64,000 nucleotides of DNA from Aurelia coerulea (lineage: Eukaryota; Cnidaria; Scyphozoa; Semaeostomeae; Ulmaridae): the NCBI GenBank assembly GCA_039566865.1, contig CM076949.1, forward strand, positions 10,083,501 through 10,147,500. The letters run 5' to 3'. Position 1 is the first letter of the stretch. Each line of letters opens with the position of its first letter. The position numbers and the translations under genes are program-made. Shown one piece after another: positions 1 to 10,917 of the stretch. The notes beneath the pieces were generated by a model. It was not told the DNA's origin, searched no databases, and saw only the letters and a program-made list of their open reading frames with translations.

Positions 1-442
1 AATCCCAACTAGTGAACAAAAGCTCGTATTTCTACAAACTAATGAAAATTGTCACTTTTTAGAAGCTTTTACAAAATATCTCAACACAATATACATACAG
101 AAATCCAAAAACGAAATCTAGAAAAATTCAACTTGATTAACGATGTATTACTTAAAATTGTTTTCACATATTGTTAGTAGCATATACTGTTAGTAGCATA
201 CATTGATATTTTCGTTAGTAGCTGTAATTTGTAGTTCGTAGTTAGACCATGTATCTTAATGATATTGAGTCCTCATTAAAAAAAATATATATATACCTGG
301 TGTCAAAAATGCGAAGGCAGATGCCTTGTCTTGCTTGGAGTTTCAACGGTTTCGAGACCTCTCTCCGCAAGCGGCACAAGAACCCTTGAAAGTATCTCAA
401 GAGCTGGTCAGTCATTTGCTGTTTCCTACGTGGCAAATCGTG
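1..442. other. No recognisable gene
   Basis: AT-rich sequence with no recognisable coding or repeat signal. Short open frames at 326-577 run into the start of the adjacent MITE and show no domain, so they are not called as genes. Confidence 0.5.
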
Positions 443-446
443 TTAA

Positions 447-1333
447 CCCTATTCGTACGTTGGGGGGGGGGGGCGTTCTTCGTCCCCCCCTACCAGTTTT
501 TGCTGCATTACGCTAAAACGACAAGAGATATAACCACCAGTGTTGATGACTTTTACTCAAATTTTATAGGCAATTAAATTCTTAACATTTCATTGTTCTA
601 CCTTTGATCACGTGACCACAGTAATACCATATTTGGAGAGTAGTCAACAACAAAAAAGCTTAAAATGTCCGTAGTTTTTGTGTCGTTTGCCTGATCGATC
701 TCAAACATGCACCATTCGATTGCATTTAATGAGTACTTTCATCTGATGTATATATTTTTTATATTTGCTTATGTCAGCAAAATTTAATATCTATGACGTC
801 ATTCACATTTATGACGTCATTTCTCTGATAAAGAAGTGTAAGATATAAATTTTTTAGTCTAATTTGCTTCATCTTATTAATTTGATTCATTTTGAGTCTA
901 TATTTACCAGATAAAAGGACAGGACTGGCAAAAACTTGCGATGAAAGTGCATGCATGCAACAAAAGGCTAATTTAAGACTAATTGTGCTAAAAATAGAAG
1001 CTAGAAAATTGTGAAAAGTATATATCTTTAAACTATGACATGTTTCCTACTATTTGAAACAAATTTGAAGAAAGTCAGTTGAGTGGTTTATTAAATAGAA
1101 TTTTTCTTGTTAAGAAGGTATAAATTTGCCAATTTTCCTCAGTTTTTCGGTTGCCTAGCAACGAATCACGTGACTTATTAATTTTCATTGTTATATTTGA
1201 ATAGCCAATTGTCTAAAGAACAATAGGGGTAAGTCTTATTGTTATATCTTTTGTAGTTTTGGAGAAAAAGAGGGGGGCGAAAAACGCCCCCCCCAGTACA
1301 AAATAACTAAAAAATCGCCCAGTACAGATAGGG
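447..1333. mobile_element. piggyBac-like MITE, copy 1 (TTAA target site)
   Basis: Non-autonomous DNA element of 887 bp. It begins CCCTATTCGTACG and ends GTACAGATAGGG, and both ends abut TTAA (443-446 and 1334-1337), the duplication expected for piggyBac-type insertion. Close to each end a run of G is followed after about ten bases by a run of C (about 464-492 and 1272-1294), so each end can fold into a GC hairpin. The interior is AT-rich with CACGTGAC and TGACGTCAT words, shared with copy 4 at 50344-51223, and encodes nothing recognisable. The CCC terminus after TTAA is the piggyBac signature; the superfamily is inferred from termini only. Confidence 0.75.
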
Positions 1334-1337
1334 TTAA

Positions 1338-2040
1338 GGATTCCTTCTAATGGAGCAGAAATTTCGAGGATTTGGGCAAATCAAAAATTGGAACAAAAGT
1401 AAAGCAGTGATTTAAAAACAAAAATCTATTTAATAACCAAGTTTGAAACGTGTTGGTTTTGAGTTTATTTGCGTATTTGTGTTGGTTAGTAGTTAGTTAG
1501 TCCGTTGGCTACGTAAATCATTAGCTGAGTTTATTTACTGATGATGTTCAGTCTTTCCCTGCTTGCCTGCTTCGTAGGTTCTTTGAACAGTCACGTGGAA
1601 ACTAAAACGTTTGCGAAATTTGCATCCTCTCCCCTTTTGTTTTGTTTTAGTAAGCTCAGCAGAAACATTGAAAATTTCAATAACTTCCCGTAATTTCTAA
1701 ATGGAAATATGGGTTAAATGAGTGAATTTCGCTGGTAAGTTAAGAGAATGGACAAGCGTTTTTGCTCAGTTCGTTATCTTGTGTTTTTATCCGCCAGAAG
1801 TTCTAAAATTCCTTTATTTCGGGGTTTTCTTTACTATTTAATTTGATATAGTTTTATGAGTTATGGTAGTCCCAGGCCCAAGTTATTTAAGTGTGCCGTT
1901 TGTGGTTGTGGTTGTGGTTGTTGTTGTTTTCGTTCTCGTTCTGCAGGTATTTGTAGCTCAGTACTATTTTCTAAAAATGGTTTTCATGGCGATAGTTTAA
2001 ATTGGAAACGTTTAAAGCAAATAAAAAAGTCGTTTTAGGC
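1338..2040. other. No recognisable gene
   Basis: Only short open frames. A 60-residue frame at 1856-2038 has a run of alternating Gly/Cys codons from a GTTGTG microsatellite (about 1904-1926) and is not convincing as a gene. Confidence 0.45.
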
Positions 2041-2703
2041 TAGTTAAAACCAAATGCGTTAATACCTTGGTGGGTGAAAGCCAGAAACGTTTCAAAGTGT
2101 TAAGGCTGGTTAAGCCGAGCGTTTCGAAGTGTTAAGGCTTGTTACTGAGCGCATGTCATGGAGCTGATTGGTTCACGCAATACAATTCTCTCTCTTGTTT
2201 ATTACAAAGCACAGGATTGAGGCTGAATTTTCATTGCATTGAAAATTCATGAAACAGAAATGAAAATTCACGAGACAATGGAATTCCACTCAAAACTTGT
2301 TTGTTGTGTTAACCAGTGGCTAATGCGACATATGTGCTTTAGGCCGAGCGTTTCGAAGTGTTAGGGCTTGTAAGCCAAGCCAAACGTTCACAGTGTCAAG
2401 GCTTTTTAGCCAAACGTTCTAAGTGTCAAGGCCTGTGTGGCCAAACGTTTCAAGGCCTGTGTGGCCAAATGTTTCAAAGTGTCAAGGCTTGTGTAGCCAA
2501 AAGTGTCAAGGCCTGTGTGGCCAAACTATAAAAAGTGTCAAGGCCTGTGTGGCCAAACGTTAAAAAGTGTCAAGGCTTGTGTAGCCAAAAGTGTCAAGGC
2601 CTGTGAGGCCAAACGTTTCAAGGCTTGTGTAGCCTAACGTTTCAAAGTGTTAAGGCTTGTGTCAAGGCCTGTGTGGCCAAACGTTAAAAAGTGTCAAGGC
2701 CTT
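2041..2703. repeat. Minisatellite, roughly 30-35 bp unit, left part
   Basis: Degenerate tandem repeat with the core CAAGGCCTGTGTGGCCAAA followed by CGTTTCAAAGTGT or CGTTAAAAAGTGT. CTTGTGTAG and CCTGTGTGG variants alternate. The array stops at the end of a LINE near 2704 and resumes at about 5306 with the same unit, so one array was split by that insertion. No coding capacity. Confidence 0.85.
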
Positions 2704-2750
2704 GTTCATTTATTTTAATTCGATATTTACATAGCTAAGCAATATATATA

Positions 2751-3633
2751 CCGGGTGCGCCAAAATAAACTATGCACTTTTAGCAGGCCACGATAAATTG
2801 TACACTGGACCGATTTTGAAGATATATCACTTAATCTTTAGCAGAAAGCCTGAATTAGATTCTACGGTTTTTTGCAAATTTTTCCATTTTCAATTTTTAG
2901 AGCTACAGGCGAGTTTCTTAAAATTTTCGTTTTCGAAAACACTGAAAACGATCAAAAAACGTTGATCAAATTTTCTAAAGACTCATCATGAATGAACAAA
3001 GGGAAAATGTTTCAGCGTGATTTGGGGATTTGGAAATTGATTATTGTAAACTTCTGCACGAGTGTTATTTCAAAGATTGGCTTGTTGCGAAATTCTGTAG
3101 TAGTTTCAATAAAGTGCCGCCCCAAAAGCCGTCACAAATAAAAATGTAACAAAACTCCATGCTTGCTGGCCCCATGACTCTTCTTCTCTTGTCTTCTTGA
3201 CCCCCTTGATACAGGAACACAACCTGCACCAAAGCATAAATTCAATGACATTACAAAAGAGAAGAAATTTCTTTATATTCTTAAAAATATTATTACATTT
3301 CTCACAAGATAGTACAAACTCTCGTACAGCAGCTTACAATTAGTCGATTTCTAAATCCCAAATCACCACGAAAAAGTTTTCTCTTTGTCCATTCATGTCG
3401 ATTCTTTAGAAAGCTTGATCGACGTTTTTTGATCGTTTTCAGTGTTTTCGAAAACAACAATTTTAAGAAACTCGCTTGTAGCTCTAAAAACTGAAAACAG
3501 AAAAATTTGCAAAAAATCCTAGAATCTAATTCAGGCCTTCTGCTAAAGATCAAGTCGTAAATTTTCAAAATCGGTCTTGTGTACGATTTTTCGTGGCCTG
3601 CCAAAAGTGCATAGTTTATTTTGGCGCACCCGG
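2751..3633. mobile_element. Foldback MITE, CCGGGTGCGCC family, copy 1
   Basis: Element of 883 bp with inverted arms of about 270-300 bp at its ends: CCGGGTGCGCCAAAATAAAC at the left, its reverse complement at the right (GCGCACCCGG). A TA dinucleotide abuts both ends (2749-2750, 3634-3635). It sits in the 3' UTR of LINE-A. The 100-residue frame on the minus strand at 3302-3604 is only arm sequence. A second copy lies at 30808-31404. No transposase. TA target sites suggest mobilisation by a Tc1/mariner-like or similar TA-specific enzyme; this is inference. Confidence 0.85.
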
Positions 3634-3691
3634 TACAATATATACAAAGTTAACTAATCTAAATCGAATGAAATTAAAATGTATAAGAAAC

Positions 3692-5305
3692 TTAATGCTG
3701 AATAAAATTAAAACTACTGCAGGCGCTACATTTGCATTTTGGGCAATTCCATTGCTTTATCAAAAGTTTAAAGCTTTTCAAGTTTTCTGCGGATTTCATT
3801 TTGATTGGTAGGTCATTCCATATTTGAGGGCCAACGGACTCAAGACTGTTAGAACCAAAAGTTACCTGATTTGGTCTTATATGTTTTAAGTCATAAGGAT
3901 TTCTGGTAGAATATTGCGAAGATCTGAATTTGAAGAAATTTTTCATGAATGGTGGATTTAGATTATTCAATGTTTTGTAAATTTCAATGCAAAGAGTTCT
4001 TTGACGCGAGACTTGCATAGTAAATCTTCCTGACCTTTGTCTCAAATCATCATATGAGCTCTTATGATCATTGTAAAGAAATCTTAGTGCACGCTCTTGT
4101 AACTTTTCAATTTTATGAAGCGACTTCATGGAAGAAAAATACCAAACTAACGGACAATAATTAAAGTTAGAGTAAACAAAGCTTTGTACAAGTACCTTTT
4201 TCTGCTCAAAACCAATAAATGATCTCAGTCTTTTCAAAACGTTTAGTTGTGTCGCAGCTTTTTTACAAAGATTTGATATGTGCTTATCAAAGCTCAATTT
4301 GTTATCCAGAGTAACTCCTAAAAGTTTTACAGTTTCTTCTGATTTGATTTCATGACCTTGAAAACTTATGTTTTGTCCACTAGTATCTTTCCGATCCTTT
4401 CTTACTAACAAAGCATGAAATTTCTCAGGGTTAGCAATCATTTAATTCTGTTCTAGCCAAGTTAAAGCAACATTGCTTTCAGTCTCCAAAACTCTGACGA
4501 GATCGGGCATAGTTTTGGAAAAATATGAAAGTGTACTATCATCAGCATGATTATGAAGGGTTGCCTGCTTTATATTCAGAAAAAGATCATTTATAAAGAA
4601 ATTAAATAAAATTGGACCAAGCACAGAACCCTGTGGAACTCCTGATACATCATATTTTAAGGAACTATTTGAATTATTTATCCGGACACATTGTTTTCGA
4701 CGTTTTAAATAGGAATATATAAGAACTAATGCATTTTCATCAATACCGTATGCATGTAATTTTGCTATGATTAGATCATGTGGAATACAGTCAAAAGCCT
4801 TTGAGAGATCCATGAAGATTGCTCCACGAAGTCTTTGTCAAGTTTTGCCCTCCATTCTTCCACTAGATTTATCAACACATGTTGTGTACTGTATTCTTTT
4901 CTGTAAGCCGATATAAAAATAGAGAGTGTTTTATCTAGATCTGAGATAAGCTTTTGTTTTAAGGCTTTTTCGTAAATTTTGGAAAAAGTATTTAGAACAC
5001 TGCCAGGACGATAATTTCTTTCAACAGTGCGATTCAGCTTCCCTTTGTCCAAGGGGCAAACCGCTGCTTTTTTCGCATTTTCTAGAAATCTAAAATTTCG
5101 TATACTACAGTTAATAGCATTGGTTAATGGAATTGTAAGCTCATTTGCAGCAAGTGATACTAGTTTTGGGGATATTTGATCCTCACCTGTGGATTTTCTC
5201 CCATCCAAACTTTTTAACAATATTGCAACATCCCGAGCTTCTATTTCCTTGAAAGAAAAGGTTTCAACATTGTAATCTAATCTAGGTTTTGTACTATGGC
5301 TATAA
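3692..5305 (-). pseudogene. LINE-A reverse transcriptase, broken
   Basis: Three overlapping frames (5388-4771, 4813-4442, 4441-3692, minus strand; the first starts in flanking minisatellite) together give most of a LINE reverse transcriptase. Visible blocks in order: LDGRKSTGEDQISPKLVSLA (finger region), ERNYRPGSVLNTFSKIYEKA, STQHVLINLVEEW, MDLSKAFDCIPHD (motif A Asp), SGVPQGSVLGPILF, then HADDSTLSYF in place of the usual YADD or FADD, then EETVKLLGVTLDNKLSF and the C-terminal thumb ending at a stop near 3692. A frameshift occurs near 4800 and a stop at 4439-4441 separates the palm from the C-terminal part. The endonuclease half is missing. Inactive. Confidence 0.85.
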
Positions 5306-5435
5306 CACTTGCCTGTGTGGCCAAACGTTAAAAAGTGGCAAGGCTTGTGTAGCCAAACGTTAAAAAGTGTCAAGGCTTGTGTAGCCAAACGTTAAAAAGT
5401 GTCGTCAAGGCTTATGTAGCAGAACGTTTCAACGT
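5306..5435. repeat. Minisatellite, right part
   Basis: Continuation of the 2041-2703 array (TTGCCTGTGTGGCCAAACG, then CTTGTGTAGCCAAACGTTAA repeated), displaced by the LINE-A insertion. Confidence 0.8.
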
Positions 5436-5600
5436 TATTTTTATTATTATTATTATTATTATTATTAAATGACCTAAAACCACATTCAGAATAAGCAGAA
5501 AATAAAATAGAAAAACACAACTGTTTGATAAAAACGTTTCGATTATATTATCATTATATTATATTATTATATTATTATTGTCATCATTATTAAATATATA
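5436..5600. repeat. ATT/TTA microsatellites
   Basis: Two simple-sequence blocks, (TTA)n at about 5440-5466 and a TATTA-rich block at about 5545-5580, separated by unremarkable AT-rich sequence. Confidence 0.7.
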
Positions 5601-5635
5601 TTTAAGTAGGCTTGTTAAGCCAAATGTTTCAAAAT

Positions 5636-5960
5636 GTCATGCTTCAAAGTTTCAAAGTTTCAACGTTTCAAAGTTTCAAAGTTTCAAAGTTTCAAAGTTT
5701 CAAAGTTTCAAAGTTTCAAAGTATCAGGCTGGTTACGCCAAAGGTGTTGAATACCCTGGTGGGTGAACGCCAAACGTTTTAAAGTGTTATGGCTTGATGA
5801 CCCATTGAACGAGAGCCGTTAAGGCATGGTGATCCCGTGGGTGAGAGCCGTTAAGGCTTGGTGAACTCGCGGGTGAGAGCCAAAATTGAGTGTTAACGTT
5901 TGTTATGCCAAAAGTATCTGACTCCTGGTAGGGGGTTGGCCTAGTCTTGGTTTTGTTTTG
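5636..5960. repeat. 8-bp CAAAGTTT tandem array and degenerate minisatellite tail
   Basis: About ten copies of an 8-bp unit (CAAAGTTT) at 5642-5722. They appear to be an expansion of the ACGTTTCAAAGTGT segment of the neighbouring minisatellite. The array is followed by degenerate GTTAAGGC and GGTGAGAGCC units up to about 5960. The 62-residue open frame here is just the repeat. Confidence 0.8.
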
Positions 5961-6503
5961 TTTATGAACACAATTTTTGTTTGCGTCTATCCTGCAGCTA
6001 TCCGCTTTCTACCTTTTCTCTTCAGGTGGTGATTGGGTGGGGCACTTCGTGTTGGGCGGAAAAAATAATAATGTATTTATTTCAGTCCAATCACCGACCT
6101 TAAAGTTGTTGTTGTTGTTGTTCGTGCTAGCAAATTCCGGGCGGCTGCACTTACTGCCCAATTTTCTAGCAATTAGCTATTTCGGACTACTTCGCAAAAT
6201 TAGTCAAACTTGCGCTAAAATTCCTTTTGTCGCATTTCTACTCGTTTTCGGAACCGCGCGGACAAAACCTAAATGAGAGTTTATGTGGATCTTGGCCTTG
6301 ATGAAGTCAAATGAAGCATTAATCGAACCTTCTGTTTCATTTTAATCAAAGGAACCATTAATCGAACCATAGCGAAAAGGTCTATTAGTAGAATCAGTAA
6401 GGAGATATTCCGTTTCTACAAGCGTTGGGAAATGAGTCTCTCTGTTGACCGAAGCGCCTAGACTTATTACAGTTCGTCCCTAGTTTTCGCTCGCTATTGA
6501 GTA
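5961..6503. other. No recognisable gene
   Basis: No domain or repeat recognised. A 99-residue open frame at 5977-6276 is Leu/Phe-rich and lacks any family signature; it is left uncalled. Confidence 0.4.
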
Positions 6504-6509
6504 GAATCA

Positions 6510-7491
6510 TTTCATTTCATTTCATTTCATTTTAAATTATTTATACAGGGTAAAAACATTCAGTTCATACGGAAAAAAAAACTGCTTTACAATGTGCCCT
6601 GTTAAAACAGAAAAGAAAACAAAAAGAAAAAGAAAAAATTAATTACTCAATAAACTCCAAATTCTACTTAATACATTGTCAGATAAATTCCCTAAAAAAA
6701 CCTAATTTTAATTATTCCTATCCAAACGAAAAAAGGAAATTAAATTGCAACAGAAAGGAAAATCGATTGACTATGTTCTTGATGGAAGGAAGTACGTAAA
6801 GTTTGTTTTATAATCCTTCCTTTAGTTTTAATTTGAAGTTTGATAGCGAGGGAGACAGTTTGATTTGGTGATCTAGACTATTCCAAACGGTAGCCCCTCG
6901 ATATGCAAATGACTTTTGTCCATTGTTTGTTCTAAACAAAGGAAGTTTCAAGTCAGTTTCGGTGTTTCTTAGCGTCCTCATTGCCTGTTCACGCTGTCTT
7001 TGAAACATTTGGGCCATATAGTCTGGGCAAAGTTGGTTAACAGATTTGAAAACAGTAGTTGCCGTTTCAAACCTGATCAGCTCTTTAACTGTTAACCAGC
7101 CCAGACCTTTAATAAGGGGCAAGGAGTGTGCATCATAAGCACTATTTGTCACAATACGGGCAGCGCGATTTTGGAGAATTTGCAATCTTTTTAAGTCTGC
7201 CTCAGTGCAACATCCCCATACCGTGCAACAGTATCGTAGATAGGGTTCGACTATACTTCTGTACATGGTTTTTACCGTACTGAGTGGGACGTACCTCTTT
7301 GCATATCTCAGCATCCCTATCCCTCGCGAAATCTTCGCAGCAATAATGTTGATATGTTCCTTCCAACCTAATGTTTTGTCAATTTGTATTCCAAGATACT
7401 TAGCTTCGTTTATCATCGGGACAACTTCGTCGTCAATAACAAACTTAGGGCTAATGACATCACTGTTAGAAATCATTACTTGAATTGAATG
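6510..7491 (-). mobile_element. 5'-truncated LINE (LINE-B)
   Basis: Minus-strand LINE 3' fragment flanked by a possible 6-bp duplication GAATCA (6504-6509 and 7492-7497). The 3' end carries a short tandem tail of ATTTC units (plus-strand view, 6508-6532), the same tail type as LINE-C. About 270 bp of 3' UTR separates the stop codon near 6808 from the tail. Confidence 0.75.
6808..7476 (-). pseudogene. LINE-B reverse transcriptase C-terminal region
   Basis: A 222-residue frame covering the thumb and C-terminal part of a CR1/Jockey-like reverse transcriptase. Visible blocks are AKYLGIQIDKTLGWKEHI, SRGIGMLRYAKRYVP, YRSIVEPYLRYCCTVWG, LQILQNRAARIVT, and FAYRGATVWNSL near the end, the usual last block of these proteins. 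The catalytic palm motifs are absent because of 5' truncation, so the fragment cannot be functional although the remaining frame is intact. Confidence 0.85.
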
Positions 7492-7497
7492 GAATCA

Positions 7498-8030
7498 CTC
7501 TCTCAAACAGGGACTCATAATCAAACTAACTCAAAATCAGGACAAAAACTCGTTTTCACGTCAAGTTCCTGACGTTACAATCAGATTGCAGCATTCGGGG
7601 CTGCTCGGCTGTGATTGGCTAATTTAAATTTCCCGCGTAATTTTTTTAGTTTTCGGTAAAATTTTCGGTAGTTTTCGGAATTGTCGGTGCCCTTGGTCGC
7701 CCTGTCAAGAAGACAGCGCTTCGCGTTGCTTTTTGCCAAAATGGAGGTTGTTATCATCGCAGCTACGGACAGAATAAAGATGACTTCAAAAGGCACTGTA
7801 GGAAAGAGTTTTGAAGGGTAAGGATGCATTTGTTTGCTTGCCAACTTGCTGTAGGAAGACCCCGGAAGATTTACTGTTTGGTGAATTTAAATCGTGAAAC
7901 ACAGGATTCCTTTTTGGCCTGAGCAAAACAAAAAAGGAGCTTGAAGTAAGCACTTCGACCCGGCAAAAAGTTAACAGAAAGCTCACATTCGATGTGAAAA
8001 AGATAACCGAAATCTCTTGAAACATTCCTC
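7498..8030. other. No recognisable gene
   Basis: No coding or repeat feature recognised. Short minus-strand frames at 7581-7844 and 7786-8127 overlap each other and the adjacent MITE arm and show no domain. Confidence 0.4.
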
Positions 8031-8032
8031 TA

Positions 8033-8759
8033 CCGGGTGAGTCAGAAAAAACGTGGGGTGTTTGGCGGATTGTGACGTCGCGTTCAGCAACCCAATCGTA
8101 GCGAACTAATTGTTTTCTTGCAGCCAAAGGTCTAACTTAGATCATAAGCCTTTCCCCATCGAAATCGGTCACTTGCTGTATTAATCAGAAAATATTTTCT
8201 TCGTAAGACGTTGTATGGGGGTTTTGAAAACTTATGAAATCTTTGATAGAGCCCCTTCAGCATTTTGCCCTTGCCAAAGCTGCAGGTACACGTGGTATTA
8301 TCAGGGGAGAAAGAAATAGTTTTTGTTATGAAACATCGCGTTGATCTTGTTGAAATAGATTTCTTTACAACACGAAGAAGCATGCGTTTTTACTGTCTCT
8401 CAAACATATTCTCTTTGCAGGACAAGTTATGACGTGACAAGGCATCCCAGAGGAGAAAACACTATTTCCTAACTGTTTCATGCTCCCCAGAGAATACCAC
8501 GTCTACCTGCAGCTTTGGCAAGGCTAAAATGCTGAAGGGACTTGGTTAAAGGTTTCCTCAGTTTGCAAGACTCCCATACAAAGTTTTAGGAAGAAAATAG
8601 TTTTTAAATAATGAATCACATGACCGATTTCGATGGGGAAAAGTTTATGATCTAAGTCAGAGTTATGGATGCTCGGAATAATTTTGTTCACAACGGTCGG
8701 GTGGCTAAACGGGACGTCACAGTCCGCCAAATACCCCACATTTTTTCTGACTCACCCGG
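8033..8759. mobile_element. Foldback MITE, CCGGGTGAGTCAG family
   Basis: Element of 727 bp that is almost entirely an imperfect hairpin. The left arm (about 8033-8390) is the inverse of the right arm (about 8460-8759). Termini are CCGGGTGAGTCAGAAAAAAC and its inverse, with TA at both ends (8031-8032, 8760-8761). Internal matching landmarks include the GATCATAAGCCTTTCCCC stretch on the left and GGGGAAAAGTTTATGATC on the right. It shares only the outer CCGGGTG with the families at 2751-3633 and 18715-19331. No coding sequence. Confidence 0.85.
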
Positions 8760-8761
8760 TA

Positions 8762-10140
8762 TAAACAGCAGAAGTATTCGTATTTGAAATTCTGTGCAAA
8801 TTATAGTAAATTTGTCAAAGAAGCTTGAACCTTGAAAACGTTTCTTCATTCTTGCAAAGTGCCGATCAATTTCTCTTTCCTCCTGAAGTTTAAAATCACA
8901 GACTACAGTACAAAGCTGCTTAAACAGAAACCATTTTCAATTTTACGAAACAAATGTGTCATAAGAGTTTTGCGGATAACTATATATTTTTTAGGAGAAT
9001 TATTTATAGTTTTGAGAAGCCTTTTTGGGTGTTTTTCTTTGCGAGAATAATTTGCGTTCGTTTCTTGAGCTTCCCTGACCGAATAACATTCTAGAAAACA
9101 TTGCAAAATCCGCCTGAAGATAACGCCAGAAAACTAGCGCATTTTAAGATAAAGAATAACCGAAACTTGTTGAAACGTTTATGCTTTGTTAAGTGAGAAT
9201 TTATGTAATAAATTTAGGTTAACAGCAAGGCATGATGGGCTTCCCCATAATCCTTTGGGCCTAATCACATGGTACAGCTTTCATGGTCTTGGCAGCTAGG
9301 AGCAGCCATGGCTCATCAATTTGGCAAGTTTCAAATGATTTTCCTCCCACCCTCCGTGCATAAGAAACATTAGCCCCTAGGGCAACAGAGAAACTACGTC
9401 TGGCAAGAAGGTTGGCACAATGGCAACAGGGGTGGCATTGCCATTTTTCTCCCACACATAAGGAATGTTTTTGCCTGTTTCATAGTAACCCGCTTTGATG
9501 TCAGGTTTTTTGCTTTCTCACAGCAAGTAGCTGCCTAACTCGTTATCTTGGTGTAACAGGCAGGTGTATAGTATTTTAAAAAATCTGCAGTGTTTATCTA
9601 CACACATGTGGGGCTGTACCGTGAGCTGAGGGAGTGAGCAATTGGAATACGAGATAGGTTTAATGGCGAGGGATGTTTGTACAAGGTACTACAAGGGCCG
9701 ATTTGTAAATTGGGCGGCATACAGTAATTCATCATAAGATTGGCATACAAACTTATTGGTGCAGCAACTCAGCCAATGAAGAGTATATACAGAGACCATT
9801 ACTGGCTTGTAGTTGTTGCAGCTGGTCCATACTCATCTACCCTGCTTATGTAAGACATACAGCCTCAACAGGAATTTGGAAGGCAAACTAGCACCCGAGT
9901 CCATATCAATTGCTCAGCAAACAGCTATTGACAGTGGTTAACGTTCTGTTTTGGTAATAATTGGAATACTCTAGTATCATTCTAATTTGCTGCATTTGTT
10001 GCTCATAATTTGAAGCAAAACTGGGCTCATTAGCATAGCCACTCTTCATTCACACATTAGTTGGTCTCTCTTGCACAGCAACATACTGTAGCTAATAGAA
10101 CTAAAGGTCAGGAGTAATCCAAGGGGTTTGCTGTAAATTA
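8762..10140. other. No recognisable gene
   Basis: About 1.4 kb without a recognisable gene. Open frames are all under 75 residues and show no domain. Confidence 0.4.
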
Positions 10141-10875
10141 GCCCCTAGTGTGGCTCATGAAAATTGATGGTAAATCTGGGCTCATTATCACAAGTCATTA
10201 ATAGCAGGCAAATTATCTCAGCTGCATAGCAACTCAGCACTTATAACAACCCAGTTAAAACAAGACATCTGGTTGTTTGCTAATTATTGTAGTATTAGAG
10301 GTTATTGTAATGTAGTTGTATTTGTAGGTAGTAAATTTGAAATGGGCTCCACACTGTACCTCATTAACTCCATACAAATTGGTCTCAATTGCAGCCCAGT
10401 AATATAACAATGAAACACAAAGGAAATCTGGGCTCATTCACCTGGCAATTTTACTAATGGCCTATGTGCGGATCTCATTTGCGCATTAGCATTAGAGGTT
10501 TTTGTAATGTAGTTGTATTTGTAGGTAGTAATTTGAAACGGGCTCTCAGAGGCAGCCACACTGCACCTCATTAAATGCATACAAATTGGTCTCAATTGCA
10601 TTCCAGTAATATAACAATGCAACACAAAGGAAATCTGGGCTCTTTCACCTGGCAATTTCACAATGGCCTATGTGCGGATCTCATTTGCACATCAGCACAA
10701 CTAGTAGATTTTATGGTTTCGGTAGTAGTTGTAGTTACCAGGGGTTTGTTGTAATTTACCCCCCTTTGGAGTTCATGACATTTCATGGTAAATTTTGGAG
10801 AAATTACACAATAACTCATTGGAAACATGCACGTTAATCTCAATTGCATACAAAACAAAATAGGATATCAGCAAC
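10141..10875. repeat. Degenerate tandem repeat of about 200-220 bp
   Basis: Two good copies and one diverged copy. Shared landmarks are GTAATGTAGTTGTATTTGTAG (about 10308 and 10507), CAGTAATATAACAATG (about 10397 and 10605), AACACAAAGGAAATCTGGGC (10415 and 10621) and GCCTATGTGCGGATCTCATT (10459 and 10663). The minus-strand open frames here (10255-10858) are shadows of the repeat. Confidence 0.75.
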
Positions 10876-10917
10876 CAGCGCACACAAGATATGATAAGAA
10901 AAAATTGAGCGGAATTT

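Larger units (their letters stand above)
2704..5305 (-). mobile_element. 5'-truncated CR1/L2-like LINE (LINE-A), split by a MITE
   Basis: Minus-strand LINE inserted into the minisatellite. Its 5' end lies near 5305 and its 3' end near 2704-2748. The 3' UTR is interrupted at 2751-3633 by a foldback MITE. The last part (about 2710-2748, minus strand) resembles the 3' end of LINE-E at 25070-25145: TATATAT followed by a TAGCTA-containing stretch and then TCGAAT plus AAATAA. Coding content is described separately. Family: same as LINE-E, sharing many reverse transcriptase blocks. Confidence 0.8.

Noticed and set aside
3302..3604. 100-residue frame and its shorter counterpart at 31196-31390
   Set aside because: Both are arms of the CCGGGTGCGCC foldback MITE; their similarity reflects the repeat.
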